From contig NZ_MAEW01000009.1 in assembly GCF_002013375.1 (NCBI RefSeq), positions 116,181 to 180,180 of the forward strand: 64,000 bases of DNA, read 5' to 3'. The number at the start of each line of letters is the position of its first letter. Position 1 is the stretch's first letter. The position numbers and the translations under genes are program-made. The notes below the pieces were generated by a model, which saw only the letters and a list, made by a program, of their open reading frames with translations, was not told the DNA's origin and made no database searches. This DNA comes from Mycobacterium sp. D16Q13 (GTDB lineage: Bacteria; Actinomycetota; Actinomycetes; Mycobacteriales; Mycobacteriaceae). Below, piece after piece: positions 27,392 through 35,131 of this stretch.

Positions 27392-28078
27392 TCAGTTGAG
27401 CATGATGTCGTTGACCCATTGGGTCCGCTGTTCGCGGGTGGAGATCCAGTGGTCGGCGATCTTCTGGCCCACAGCACGTTGCAGGTTGCGTAGATCGGCG
27501 TGGGAGCGGGCTTGGCGGGCGTCGTTTTGTTCGTGATGGATTCGGTACTGTTCGCGTTCGGTGGGGGTGGCGTGTGAATAGCAGTGTGCGCCAAACATTC
27601 CCGATCCGAGGTAGATCGCCGAGTTGGTGCAGTCCTGGCCGGTGCTCTTGACCAGGGCCGAGCATTTGGGGCGCGCGCCGGCGACGGTTTGGGTGCGGTC
27701 GGGTCGGGGCAGCTGGTACAGGTGGCGCTCTAGCCGGTCGCACAGCGCGGGCATCGCGGTTACCTTCGTTGCCCCGCGGCGCACCGCGGCGTTGTGCCGG
27801 GCGAAGATGGCTTTGGGGCGCGATAAGCCGTTGCCCCATCGCTGGTCGAGTTCGGCGCCCTGGTGCACGATGCTGGCCGCCTGATAGGCCTCCAGGGTGG
27901 CTCGGTGCGCGGCCAGGATGTCGTTGGCCAGATCGGTGAAATTAAGGTCGGCTTCCTCGGGCAGAGTGTGCAGCACCAGAAGGCATTCGAGCATTTTCAT
28001 GCGCACCTCATCGATGACGTCCAAGGCAAACGAGGACACCGTTTCGTTGGGCTCAAAGTCAGAGTCAGTTTCGAACAC
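27392..28078 (-). CDS. Unknown protein with C-terminal CxxxxxxxxxC...CxxH motif
   Basis: A 228-residue soluble protein from GTG 28078 (VFETDSDFEPNE). Residues 25-90 are helical. Near residue 150 lies PKCSALVKSTGQDCTNSA followed by GAHCYSH, a small Cys4-His-type pattern (C...G..C...G..C..H) often seen in proteins of phages and mobile elements and presumed to bind zinc. It is divergent from a small XRE regulator, and the 62 bp between them contain a perfect palindrome. A longer start at 28129 would place the operator inside the coding region, so I prefer the shorter one. Function unknown. Confidence 0.65.
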   Translation of the reverse strand: MFETDSDFEPNETVSSFALDVIDEVRMKMLECLLVLHTLPEEADLNFTDLANDILAAHRATLEAYQAASIVHQGAELDQRWGNGLSRPKAIFARHNAAVRRGATKVTAMPALCDRLERHLYQLPRPDRTQTVAGARPKCSALVKSTGQDCTNSAIYLGSGMFGAHCYSHATPTEREQYRIHHEQNDARQARSHADLRNLQRAVGQKIADHWISTREQRTQWVNDIMLN

Positions 28079-28092
28079 GATCCAGCAATGTA

Positions 28093-28102
28093 CTACTAGT
28101 AG
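28093..28102. promoter_or_regulatory. Palindrome CTACTAGTAG, candidate XRE operator
   Basis: A perfect 10-bp palindrome between the divergent starts at 28078 (minus) and 28141 (plus). Its place suggests binding by the small XRE protein, controlling both promoters. Confidence 0.55.
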
Positions 28103-28140
28103 GGCAGACTTTTGGTACGGGCGCCTCATTACTGAGGTGC

Positions 28141-28398
28141 GTGCCCACCCGTCCCAGTCAGAACGATCCCGAGCGTGTCGCGCAGTGGGAACGCGTCCGC
28201 GTCGAGGTGGGCGCCCGGATTCGACGTGAACGTCTGCGGCAGGGTTTGACTCAGGAGCAGTTGGCATTGGCCTGCGGGGTGACCCGCAATGTGTTGATCG
28301 ACGTCGAACACGGCCGCCGTGGCTTGCTCTACGAGCGTTTGGTCGACATTGCCGAGGCACTGGTGGTGCCTACCGGCTCATTGTTCGGCGACACCTGA
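28141..28398 (+). CDS. Small XRE family regulator
   Basis: An 85-residue protein made almost wholly of one Cro/C1-type helix-turn-helix: RIRRERLRQGLTQEQLALAC, then GVTRNVLIDVEHGRRG. The compact size and the divergent neighbour resemble plasmid or transposon regulators, or the antitoxin half of a toxin-antitoxin pair, but the neighbour at 27392-28078 has no toxin motif that I recognise. It starts at GTG 28141. Confidence 0.82.
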   Translation: MPTRPSQNDPERVAQWERVRVEVGARIRRERLRQGLTQEQLALACGVTRNVLIDVEHGRRGLLYERLVDIAEALVVPTGSLFGDT

Positions 28399-28521
28399 TC
28401 GATTTCTGCTGCTGGGTATCGCGCAACACCATGGCGGCCTCAACAGCACAGGGCCTGTGCGAAAAGCCCTGGCGCTACGGTGCGTTGCGAACTCAGATCA
28501 TCCCCGGCGCCGCCGGCGTAT

Positions 28522-28857
28522 TCAGTGCGCCATCGCCTGGCACTGTTGGACGCATCGCCGGCAGGCCGCCGCGCACGCCCGGCAATACTGCATGTCGTAC
28601 TTGTCGCATTCGGCGGCACACGCCGCGCAGATCTGGGCGCAGACCTGACACAACGGGCCGACCCAGCTGGACCCGCGCGACAACAGGGTTATGCACGCCG
28701 CACAGATCGCCGCGCAATCCAGACACAGCCGGGCGCAATCGGCCATCTGCCCGTCATTGACACAACAGTTGTACGCGCACACCTCACATGCCTGCGCGCA
28801 CTCACTACAGGCATCCACGCAGGCTTTGTTCGCAGCGCTGACCATTGCCACTGACAT
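28522..28857 (-). CDS. Four-helix copper-storage protein (Csp/DUF326 type)
   Basis: A 111-residue protein with about 22 cysteines, nearly all in CxxxC spacing (CVDACSECAQACEVC, CARLCLDCAAICAAC, CRACAAACRRC). This is the pattern of the Csp/DUF326 four-helix bundles, in which the cysteines line the core and bind many Cu(I) ions. No signal peptide is present, so it would act in the cytosol like Csp3. A strong AAGGAGG precedes ATG 28857. It is divergent from the hydrolase gene at 29092, with the copper box at 29003-29017 between them, so both are probably copper-induced. Confidence 0.9.
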   Translation of the reverse strand: MSVAMVSAANKACVDACSECAQACEVCAYNCCVNDGQMADCARLCLDCAAICAACITLLSRGSSWVGPLCQVCAQICAACAAECDKYDMQYCRACAAACRRCVQQCQAMAH

Positions 28858-29002
28858 GATCAAGAACCTCCTTGTTCGGCTGGGCATTCACCGGACCCGG
28901 ACCCTGTCATGGCAGCCCGGCGGTTGGTGTTTCCCGGACACAGCGAGCCATACCCGTACGCCCCGGGGGTAAACACCGATGCACGCACCCCACCCGCAGA
29001 CA

Positions 29003-29017
29003 TACCCCGTGGGGGTA
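29003..29017. promoter_or_regulatory. RicR/CsoR-type copper box 1
   Basis: TACCC-CGTGG-GGGTA, a perfect dyad. It lies between the divergent Csp-type storage protein (28857) and alpha/beta hydrolase (29092) and resembles sites of mycobacterial copper repressors of the CsoR/RicR family. Confidence 0.75.
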
Positions 29018-29091
29018 TAGTGGTGTTGGTGGGTGCGGCGGCTATGGCCGTGTGGCATCACCGATTCGTTTCCGCGGAGAAGAGAGCGCAG

Positions 29092-29961
29092 ATGGCACAC
29101 ACCTTGGGTCACAGTGCCCGGATGGTTCTGGCCGATGGCCGGGCGTTGCACTATATGCGCGCCGGTAGCGGTGCCGGCCCGACAGTGGTGTTCGAGTCGG
29201 GTTTGGGTGCTTCACGCTCGGAGTGGGGCCTGGTGGCGCCGCTGGTGGCCGAGCAGTTCCCGACGGTGGTCTATGACCGGGCCAATCTGGGCCGCAGCGA
29301 CCCCGACCGGGCCCCGCGCACAGTGCAGCGTTTGGCCGCCGATCTGGGGGAATTGTTGACAGCTCTTGATGGCGGCCCGTACATCCTGGTCGGGCACAGC
29401 TACGGGGGCACGATCGCACTGGCCGCCGCCGGCGATCGGTCCGATATCGCCGCGCTGGTGCTCGTGGATCATTCCGATGAGCAGCTCGATGTGTGCTGCG
29501 GGTCTTCGCTCAAACATCTGCGCCGGCTGGCGCTGGCAGGCCGTTGGAGCATGGGTGTGCTGCGGCGGCTGCACCTGCTGGGGCCCCTGGTGCGCCGCGC
29601 GGCACCGGGGCTGCCCGCCGACGTGGCCGCCGATCTGATCGCCGAAGACTTGACCGTCGCCGCGCAGCAGGCCGCAGACGCCGAGGAGCAGTTCTTTCTG
29701 GCCGGGTTGGCCAGCCTGCGTGCGCAGCGCCCCGATCTCGGGGGCATCCCGGTCACCGTGATCTCGGGGGTCAAGACCACACTGCTGGACCGCTCGATCC
29801 GCGCGGCGTTCCTCGGCGCCCACCGCCGCGCCGCCGAACGCCTCGGCGCCCGCCACGTGCTCGCCCAAAAATCCGGGCACCTCGTGGTGTTCACCGAACC
29901 GCACCTGATCGCCGACGAGATCAGCGGCATCGCCGCACGTATCGCGACCACACCGCGCTAA
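29092..29961 (+). CDS. Alpha/beta hydrolase on the copper island
   Basis: A 289-residue alpha/beta hydrolase. The N-terminal oxyanion region is VVFESGLGASRSEW, the nucleophile elbow is LVGHSYGGT (near residue 104), and the late AQKSGHLV supplies the catalytic His. ATG 29092 follows GGAGAAGAGAG. Longer starts would place the copper box inside the gene. Substrate unknown: copper-induced hydrolases of this type have no established role that I can name, but the promoter ties it to the copper response. A lactonase or thioesterase role cannot be excluded. Confidence 0.82.
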   Translation: MAHTLGHSARMVLADGRALHYMRAGSGAGPTVVFESGLGASRSEWGLVAPLVAEQFPTVVYDRANLGRSDPDRAPRTVQRLAADLGELLTALDGGPYILVGHSYGGTIALAAAGDRSDIAALVLVDHSDEQLDVCCGSSLKHLRRLALAGRWSMGVLRRLHLLGPLVRRAAPGLPADVAADLIAEDLTVAAQQAADAEEQFFLAGLASLRAQRPDLGGIPVTVISGVKTTLLDRSIRAAFLGAHRRAAERLGARHVLAQKSGHLVVFTEPHLIADEISGIAARIATTPR

Positions 29962-30384
29962 CGAGCGCGCGCACATCGCGCCCGTCAACCAGCCCGCCCC
30001 CGCAAGGTCCGCCCCCGGCGCTGTCGGGCCGCCGAATTCCTATGTGCGGCATGCATATCCACAGCTCCCCGCCCACTGGTATCCCGTTGCGCCACCGGTA
30101 TATCGGCCGGGCCAGGGGCCCCTGACGTTCACGTCCCCTAGCCCGGCGAGAATGGTTGCCGATAGCGTGGTGCGGTAGCGCGAGCCGCCAGATCCGGCCG
30201 CGGCGGGGCACCACCGCATCCCGGCGGCCGCTGTGAAACAGCGAAGAATCGCCTGATAGTTTGCTGATGATCGTCGCCGCGGTGAACGTTGGGGCCGTGT
30301 TACTCGTTGAAATAAGTGTACGTTCCCTATTTTTGGGCCGAGCGGCCAGGCCTGCCCGGGGTGCGGAGAGGAGGTTGCGAAATC
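29962..30384. other. Gene-free stretch of 423 bp
   Basis: No gene that I can support. A weak promoter-like pair for the next gene is TTGAAA at 30307-30312 and TATTTT at 30328-30333 (15-bp gap). No copper box was seen here. Confidence 0.35.
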
Positions 30385-30666
30385 ATGCACATGACGATGT
30401 TCGCGGCGCTCGCCATGATCGGTGCGGCCGGTGTTGCCGGGCTGGCCACACCGGCACCGGCGGACGCTGATCCGCCCCCGCCACCGGTTTGCTATGCGGC
30501 CAAGCCGAGCGTGAACGCGATCGAGCACATCCCGTGCCTGGCCCCAGGTTCGGTGCAGTACCCGCAAGGGGTGCATCAGCCGACCTACGGCGGGGCTAAC
30601 CCACTGGTTCCCTATGGCACCAATCCGCTTGTGCCCTTTGGCACCAACCAAAACAACGCGGGCTAG
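30385..30666 (+). CDS. Small exported proline-rich protein
   Basis: A 93-residue preprotein. Residues 1-29 form a signal peptide (MHMTMFAALAMIGAAGVAGL, ending ATPAPADA). The mature part has two cysteines (PPVCYAAKPS and HIPCLAPGS), which could form a disulfide or bind metal, and ends with a duplicated NPLVPYGTNPLVPFGTN. A very good GAGGAGG precedes the ATG, so I consider it a real gene. I do not know the family. Its position among copper genes suggests an envelope role, but it has no copper box of its own. Confidence 0.68.
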   Translation: MHMTMFAALAMIGAAGVAGLATPAPADADPPPPPVCYAAKPSVNAIEHIPCLAPGSVQYPQGVHQPTYGGANPLVPYGTNPLVPFGTNQNNAG

Positions 30667-30781
30667 CTGCACCGTCGGAAGCGGGGAAACGGGGCGGTGG
30701 GTGTGGTCATCTCTTTTGGCGCCGGTTTGGTGGTTGTTCTTCATCAATGCTGGCCCCGCCCGGGTCGGGTGCGGTGTGTCG

Positions 30782-31339
30782 TTATAGGGGCCCGGGTGCC
30801 GGGATGCCGTTGGCGCTGACTTCATGCAGGCACCCGGTGTCGGTGCTGTAGAAGGTGCCGGCCACCCGCAGGCGCCCGGAGACCGCGGCGGCTACCAGGA
30901 TCGGGTGGCGCACAAGGCGTTCGACCTGGATCACCACGTTGACCACGGCCAGCTGATCGGCCTGGCTGAAGCCGCTGGCGGCCGCACCCACGCGGGCCAG
31001 GTGATGATCGCGGTAGGCCACCAGGGTGTCGCGGGCGTTGTCGAGCCAGCGGCCGACCGGGCTCGTGGGTGCGTCGATCGATTCAGACAGCAGCGCAGCC
31101 ATGGCCCCGCAGCCCGAGTGCCCGCACACCACGATCGAACGCACCCGAAGCTCGTTGAGCGCGAAATCCAGTGCGGCATCGACCGATCCTTCGGCCGGAT
31201 CGGTGGGTACCAGGTTGCCGACATTGCGGATGGTGCACAGCGCGCCGGTGGCCGCTGGCGGCCCAACCGGCCAATCCGAGCAGGTCAGATACAGCGCGTC
31301 CGGGTGGGCCGTGGTGTCGGTGGCCAGGAAAGAGTTCAT
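30782..31339 (-). CDS. Short beta-carbonic anhydrase-like protein with altered active site
   Basis: A 185-residue protein related to beta-carbonic anhydrases. The zinc ligands are present as Cys20 (TCSD), His74 and Cys77 (GHSGCGAM), and NVGNLVP matches the conserved RNAGN region. In typical enzymes the first motif is CSDSR, with an Asp-Arg pair that gates the zinc; here it is CSDWPV, so the Arg is missing. The N-terminal arm is also much shorter than usual. It may be a low-activity or repurposed zinc protein. It reads in the same direction as the lpqS-like gene 229 bp upstream. Confidence 0.82.
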   Translation of the reverse strand: MNSFLATDTTAHPDALYLTCSDWPVGPPAATGALCTIRNVGNLVPTDPAEGSVDAALDFALNELRVRSIVVCGHSGCGAMAALLSESIDAPTSPVGRWLDNARDTLVAYRDHHLARVGAAASGFSQADQLAVVNVVIQVERLVRHPILVAAAVSGRLRVAGTFYSTDTGCLHEVSANGIPAPGPL

Positions 31340-31567
31340 GACGAAAGTGCCCCAATCGAAAAAGCAGCACCAAGCACACCGGTGGTGTGCCGGGCCGGAT
31401 GGAAGGTTGGCGAATCGGCAGGCAGGCACGGCGGCGGCTCGTGGACCCTCGGTGCAGCACCGCACGCGATCGAGTGGGCCGATCGCGGTGCTGCGGCAAC
31501 GTTGGGTGTTCGGTGATGCCATCGCCGACGGTCACCGGCGCACGCCGGTGACCGCACGTGGCACAGA

Positions 31568-31996
31568 TCAGCGGCGGAGGATGCACAGCTCAGTCAGCAG
31601 CACACGCCCTGACCTCGATATCGCGGCGGCACGCACCGGCGGGCCCCGGCTGATGCCGGCCAGCAGCGGTACCGCGGTGGCCGCGGCCAGCAACGCTGCG
31701 GCGGATGCGGCCAACAGACCCGGACTGGTCTCGGCGCGCACGGTCGCGGCCAGTGCCTCGACGCTGTGGCACAGCGCCGCATGTGCGGCCTCCTGGGCGC
31801 GCCGGGGTGTGATGGACACACCGGTGCCCCCGGCTGCTGTTGCGGCCGACGCTGTGATCAGCGTGCTTTGCTGGCGGGCAGGCCCGTGGCGGTGATGGCT
31901 CTGTCCGGGCAGGCAATGCGCCACCGCGGGCGCCGCCGCCAGCACACCGACCAGCAGCGCCACCAGCACCAGCTGGCTGCGGCGGGGCCTGCGCAC
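31568..31996 (-). CDS. LpqS-like exported/membrane protein 1
   Basis: About 142 residues. A hydrophobic N-terminal segment (QLVLVALLVGVLAAAPAVAHC) ends at a cysteine; a His-rich part follows (GQSHHRHG), then a second cysteine (AALCHSVEAL), a second hydrophobic segment, RGPP, and the tail VLLTELCILRR. The order Cys/His loop, RGPP, and C-terminal LCxxRR is that of mycobacterial LpqS, a copper-induced envelope protein of unknown function, as I recall it. GTG 31996 is chosen; GTG 32008 is possible. It follows the ABM-domain gene and closes a minus-strand operon from the box at 33420-33434. Confidence 0.7.
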   Translation of the reverse strand: MRRPRRSQLVLVALLVGVLAAAPAVAHCLPGQSHHRHGPARQQSTLITASAATAAGGTGVSITPRRAQEAAHAALCHSVEALAATVRAETSPGLLAASAAALLAAATAVPLLAGISRGPPVRAAAISRSGRVLLTELCILRR

Positions 31997-32063
31997 CAGG
32001 GCCCTCACGCCTCCGCCACCGGCACCCGAGCCGGAATGTGCGGGTGCGCGCCACCGCACGGGC

Positions 32064-32462
32064 TCAGCATGGGGTGTCCGCCGCTGCCGCCCAGCCGCTG
32101 ATCGGTGCGATGGCCCGCGCCCTGTGCAGCGGCGCGGGTTTGCTGTGCGCACGGTGCACATCGCAGACCGTCAAGCGCAGCGGGATGTGGGCTACCTGCT
32201 GGATTCTGGTGATGCACCAGCTCACCGCCGCCGAGCGCAGGTGCCGCTCCAACAGCTGCGGTGTCTTCCAGGTCTGCTGTATCAGGAAATGGCCGGGGTC
32301 GCCGGCGTCCCGGAAAATCTCGTAGCCCAGGTTGCCCGGGTCGTAGCGGGTGCGTTCGAGCAGCATGTTGAGCAGGCCCCACACCGTTTCCTCGGCACCC
32401 AGTGTTGCGGTGACCTCACCGGCCACATACACCGGCGCTGGCCCGTCGGCGCCGGTCAGCAT
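32064..32462 (-). CDS. Antibiotic biosynthesis monooxygenase (ABM) domain protein
   Basis: A 132-residue protein whose first 90 residues fit the ferredoxin-like ABM fold (VYVAGEVTATLGAEETVWGL, LERTRYDPGNLGYEIFRD, FLIQQTWKTPQLLERHL). Such domains occur in small quinol monooxygenases and haem-degrading enzymes; here the haem-binding residues of MhuD/IsdG cannot be recognised. The C-terminal extension carries three cysteines (SWCITR, TVCDVH, final TPC). The start overlaps the end of the VQC-type gene, so it is part of that operon and probably copper-induced. A role in oxidised quinone or thiol handling is only a guess. Confidence 0.68.
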   Translation of the reverse strand: MLTGADGPAPVYVAGEVTATLGAEETVWGLLNMLLERTRYDPGNLGYEIFRDAGDPGHFLIQQTWKTPQLLERHLRSAAVSWCITRIQQVAHIPLRLTVCDVHRAHSKPAPLHRARAIAPISGWAAAADTPC

Positions 32463-32776
32463 TGGACGTCGACGTGGTACACGCTGTAAAGCCATGTCCG
32501 TCTGGTGGGCCCGGAGGAGATGTTCGGGTAGATCCGGGGATTGCCGTAGACGTCGAGGTCTTTGCGGATCCGGGTGGCCACACATTGTGACAGCGGTTTG
32601 TTGCCGGTTTTGGTGATGATGACTTTGTTGCCTTGGGCCTTGAGGCTGTTGATGACGTCATCGGCGTCCCCGAGACTGCCGGGCCCGGCCTGAGCGGCCG
32701 GGGCCATTAGCAGTGTTGCGGCAGCAGTGGCGGCCAGTGTCCAGGCAACGGCACGGCCACGGAAATTTCTGTTCAT
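32456..32776 (-). CDS. Small exported VQC-type protein 1
   Basis: A 106-residue preprotein with a signal peptide (AVAWTLAATAAATLLMAPAA, ending AQA). The mature domain has the pattern DVINSLKAQGNKVIITKTG, KPLSQCVAT and the terminus YHVDVQC, so two cysteines, one of them the last residue. Two further island genes encode the same design (35860-36204 and 38701-39093). A GAGGTG ribosome site precedes the ATG. It follows an LpqS-like gene in the same direction, as do the other two. The terminal cysteine and copper-controlled setting suggest a metal or disulfide role outside the membrane. Confidence 0.75.
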   Translation of the reverse strand: MNRNFRGRAVAWTLAATAAATLLMAPAAQAGPGSLGDADDVINSLKAQGNKVIITKTGNKPLSQCVATRIRKDLDVYGNPRIYPNISSGPTRRTWLYSVYHVDVQC

Positions 32777-32901
32777 GACAGATGCACCTCGTTAGGTGTG
32801 GGTCCGCCGCGCACAAGAGCGCGAACGGGGCGGCTGAGGGTCGGCGAGAAGACCTCAGAGCGCACGCTGAACGCGGCGTGCAGCACTGGGCCGGGCCGCG
32901 A

Positions 32902-33333
32902 TCAGCGGCGCAGCACGCACAGACGGTGTATGAGGGTGCGGCCGGTGACGATGGCCACCGGCCCGGTATGCGGCGGCCCGCGCATCAGCACCGGCAAGAC
33001 TGCCGTGCCTACCGCGTACGCGAGCACGATCAGCGCCGCGATCCACAGCACCCGTACCGCCGCGGGCGCGGTCAGCTGGGCGCTGACCGCATCGGTGAGC
33101 GCGCACATCGCCGGGGCGGGTGCCCCCAGATGATTATGGGGGGCGATCGCGGCCTGGCTGCGCTGCAGCGCGGACCCGGCGGCAATCGCGTGATGCGGCG
33201 CCGCCGCCGGCACGCTCATGTGGTGGGGCGGCCCGGCGCACTGCAACAGCAGCAAAAGAGTGATCATCGCGGCCACGATCAAGGCTCCCAGCCACGGCGC
33301 ACCCGGCCGGATGCGGACCCGGGCCCGCATCAT
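32902..33333 (-). CDS. LpqS-like exported/membrane protein 2
   Basis: About 143 residues from MMRARVRIRPGAP. The first hydrophobic segment (ALIVAAMITLLLLLQC) ends with a cysteine, followed by a His-rich loop (GPPHHMSV, APHHA, PHNHLG), a second cysteine (AMCALTDAV), a second hydrophobic segment, MRGPPH and the tail IHRLCVLRR. This is the LpqS-like design. It is the first gene of a minus-strand operon, divergent from the multicopper oxidase gene across the copper box at 33420-33434. Earlier in-frame starts at 33393 and 33420 exist; the last would lie in the operator. Confidence 0.7.
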   Translation of the reverse strand: MMRARVRIRPGAPWLGALIVAAMITLLLLLQCAGPPHHMSVPAAAPHHAIAAGSALQRSQAAIAPHNHLGAPAPAMCALTDAVSAQLTAPAAVRVLWIAALIVLAYAVGTAVLPVLMRGPPHTGPVAIVTGRTLIHRLCVLRR

Positions 33334-33419
33334 CGCCGACCGCCCCGCCGGGAGTTTCCCGGCAGGTTGCAGCTCGCCAGTGGACGGCAACACCCCTTCA
33401 CCATAACATGATATGCGCA

Positions 33420-33434
33420 TACCCTTACCCGGTA
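33420..33434. promoter_or_regulatory. RicR/CsoR-type copper box 2
   Basis: TACCC-TTACC-CGGTA, one mismatch from the perfect dyad. It sits between the divergent LpqS-like gene 2 and the multicopper oxidase gene, mirroring the mmcO/lpqS divergence known in M. tuberculosis. Confidence 0.7.
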
Positions 33435-33497
33435 TTTGACGTGTATTTTTCGGTGGTCGGCGCGGTGGTGTGGACGCGGCATGGAAGGGAGCAGTTC

Positions 33498-35048
33498 ATG
33501 GCGGTAGCGCGATCGCGGTGGGGCCGGCGCGAGTTTTTGCACCTGGGTGCGGCCACGGCGGCAGCTGGGGTGCTGGCCGCCTGCGGCACCCGGCCATCAG
33601 GCGGGTCCGGCGGGCAGCTGATCGGGCCGGACTCACCGCGGGTGGGTGCAGTCGAGGCGATCCGCCGCGACGGCGGCGGGCGGCTGGTGCCGGTGAATCT
33701 GCACGCGGGGCCGCTGCAGCTGGATTTGGCCGGCACGACCGTGTCGACGTGGGGGTATGGCACCCAGATTCCCGGCCCGGCGATCCGCGCCCGCAAGGGC
33801 CAGGTGCTGCGGGTGAACTTGACCAACGGGCTGGCGGCGCCCACCACGGTGCACTGGCATGGGATCGCGCTGCGCAACGACATGGATGGCGTACCGGATC
33901 TGACGCAGCCGCAGATCGCGCCGGCGGGTTCGTTCACCTACGAATTCGCGCTGGCCCATGCGGGCACGTACTGGTTTCATCCGCATGTGGGCACCCAGCT
34001 GGATCGGGGCCTGTATGCGCCGCTGATCGTCGAGGACCCCGAGGAGCGCGCCGACTACGACGCCGAACTGGTGGTGGTGCTCGATGACTGGATCGATGGC
34101 ACCGGCACCGACCCCGACAAGGTGCTGGCGGGATTGCGGGACAAGGGCATGCCCGGCATGGATATGGGCTCGATGAGCCAGATGCCGGGGATGCCGGGGA
34201 TGTCGATGGGTTCGATGGGGGTCAGTGCCGCCGCGCCGCTGGGTACCGACGGCGGCGATGTCACCTACCCGTACTACCTGATCAACGGGCGGGTGGCCGC
34301 CGACCCGCAGACCGTCGATTACCGGCCCGGAACCCGGGTGCGGCTGCGCATCATCAACGCCGCCGGCGACAGCGCGTTTCGGGTCGCGGCCCCCGGTACG
34401 GCGCTGACGGTGACCCACACCGACGGCTTCCCGGTGGCGCCCCGGCAGGCCGATGCGCTGCTGATCGGCATGGGCGAGCGCATCGATGCGATCATCACCG
34501 TCGGTGAGATGTCGGTGCCGCTGCTGGCCGCCCCCTACGGCAAAGACGGCTACGCCCAGCTGGTGCTGCGCGCCGGCGGCAAACCCGTTACCGGCTCTGC
34601 GGCCAACGCGGCCGCGGCGCTACCGACGATGACCGCGCTGGACACCGCGTCCCTGACGGCCACCGAGGCGGTCACGCTGGCCGTGCGTGAACCCGACATC
34701 TCCTATGACCTGCGGCTGGCCGGGCCGGGCGCCAAATACGCCTGGACAATCAACGAAAAAACCTACAACCCGGCCGACGGGCTGCCGGTGCGCGAAGGCC
34801 AGCGGGTGCGGCTGCGCTACCTCAACAACTCGATGATGTTTCATCCCATGCACCTGCACGGACACACCTTCGCCGTGCGGACCGCGTCCGGGGCCTACGG
34901 AGCCCGCAAAGACACCGTGCTGGTGGCGCCCATGCAAACAGTTGAAGTCGACTTCGACGCCGACAACCCGGGCCAGTGGCTCACCCACTGCCACAACATC
35001 TATCACGGCGAAGCCGGAATGATGACCGTCATCTCCTACCGCCAATGA
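33498..35048 (+). CDS. mmcO: Multicopper oxidase lipoprotein, MmcO type
   Basis: A 516-residue periplasmic oxidase that probably oxidises toxic Cu(I) to Cu(II). The N-terminus has a Tat-type motif (GRREFLHLG) and a lipobox (VLAACG), so it is exported folded and lipid-anchored. All copper ligands are visible: HWHG, WFHPHVG, HPMHLHGHTF and HCHNIYHGEAGM. A Met-rich insert (GMPGMDMGSMSQMPGMPG, about residues 215-240) resembles the copper-binding loops of CueO. ATG 33498 follows GAAGGGAG. The best-known relative is M. tuberculosis MmcO (Rv0846c), which is also RicR-controlled. Confidence 0.94.
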   Translation: MAVARSRWGRREFLHLGAATAAAGVLAACGTRPSGGSGGQLIGPDSPRVGAVEAIRRDGGGRLVPVNLHAGPLQLDLAGTTVSTWGYGTQIPGPAIRARKGQVLRVNLTNGLAAPTTVHWHGIALRNDMDGVPDLTQPQIAPAGSFTYEFALAHAGTYWFHPHVGTQLDRGLYAPLIVEDPEERADYDAELVVVLDDWIDGTGTDPDKVLAGLRDKGMPGMDMGSMSQMPGMPGMSMGSMGVSAAAPLGTDGGDVTYPYYLINGRVAADPQTVDYRPGTRVRLRIINAAGDSAFRVAAPGTALTVTHTDGFPVAPRQADALLIGMGERIDAIITVGEMSVPLLAAPYGKDGYAQLVLRAGGKPVTGSAANAAAALPTMTALDTASLTATEAVTLAVREPDISYDLRLAGPGAKYAWTINEKTYNPADGLPVREGQRVRLRYLNNSMMFHPMHLHGHTFAVRTASGAYGARKDTVLVAPMQTVEVDFDADNPGQWLTHCHNIYHGEAGMMTVISYRQ

Positions 35049-35131
35049 TCCCGAACACCACAAGGTCTCGCTGCACGGCCATCCGCGCGATCGGCGCGAA
35101 AATGTCATCGACTACACATAAGGAGATCACC

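Noticed and set aside
28949..28975. A second TACCC ... GGGGGTA pair just upstream of copper box 1
   Set aside because: The half-sites are 11 bases apart, not five, so it does not fit the other boxes.
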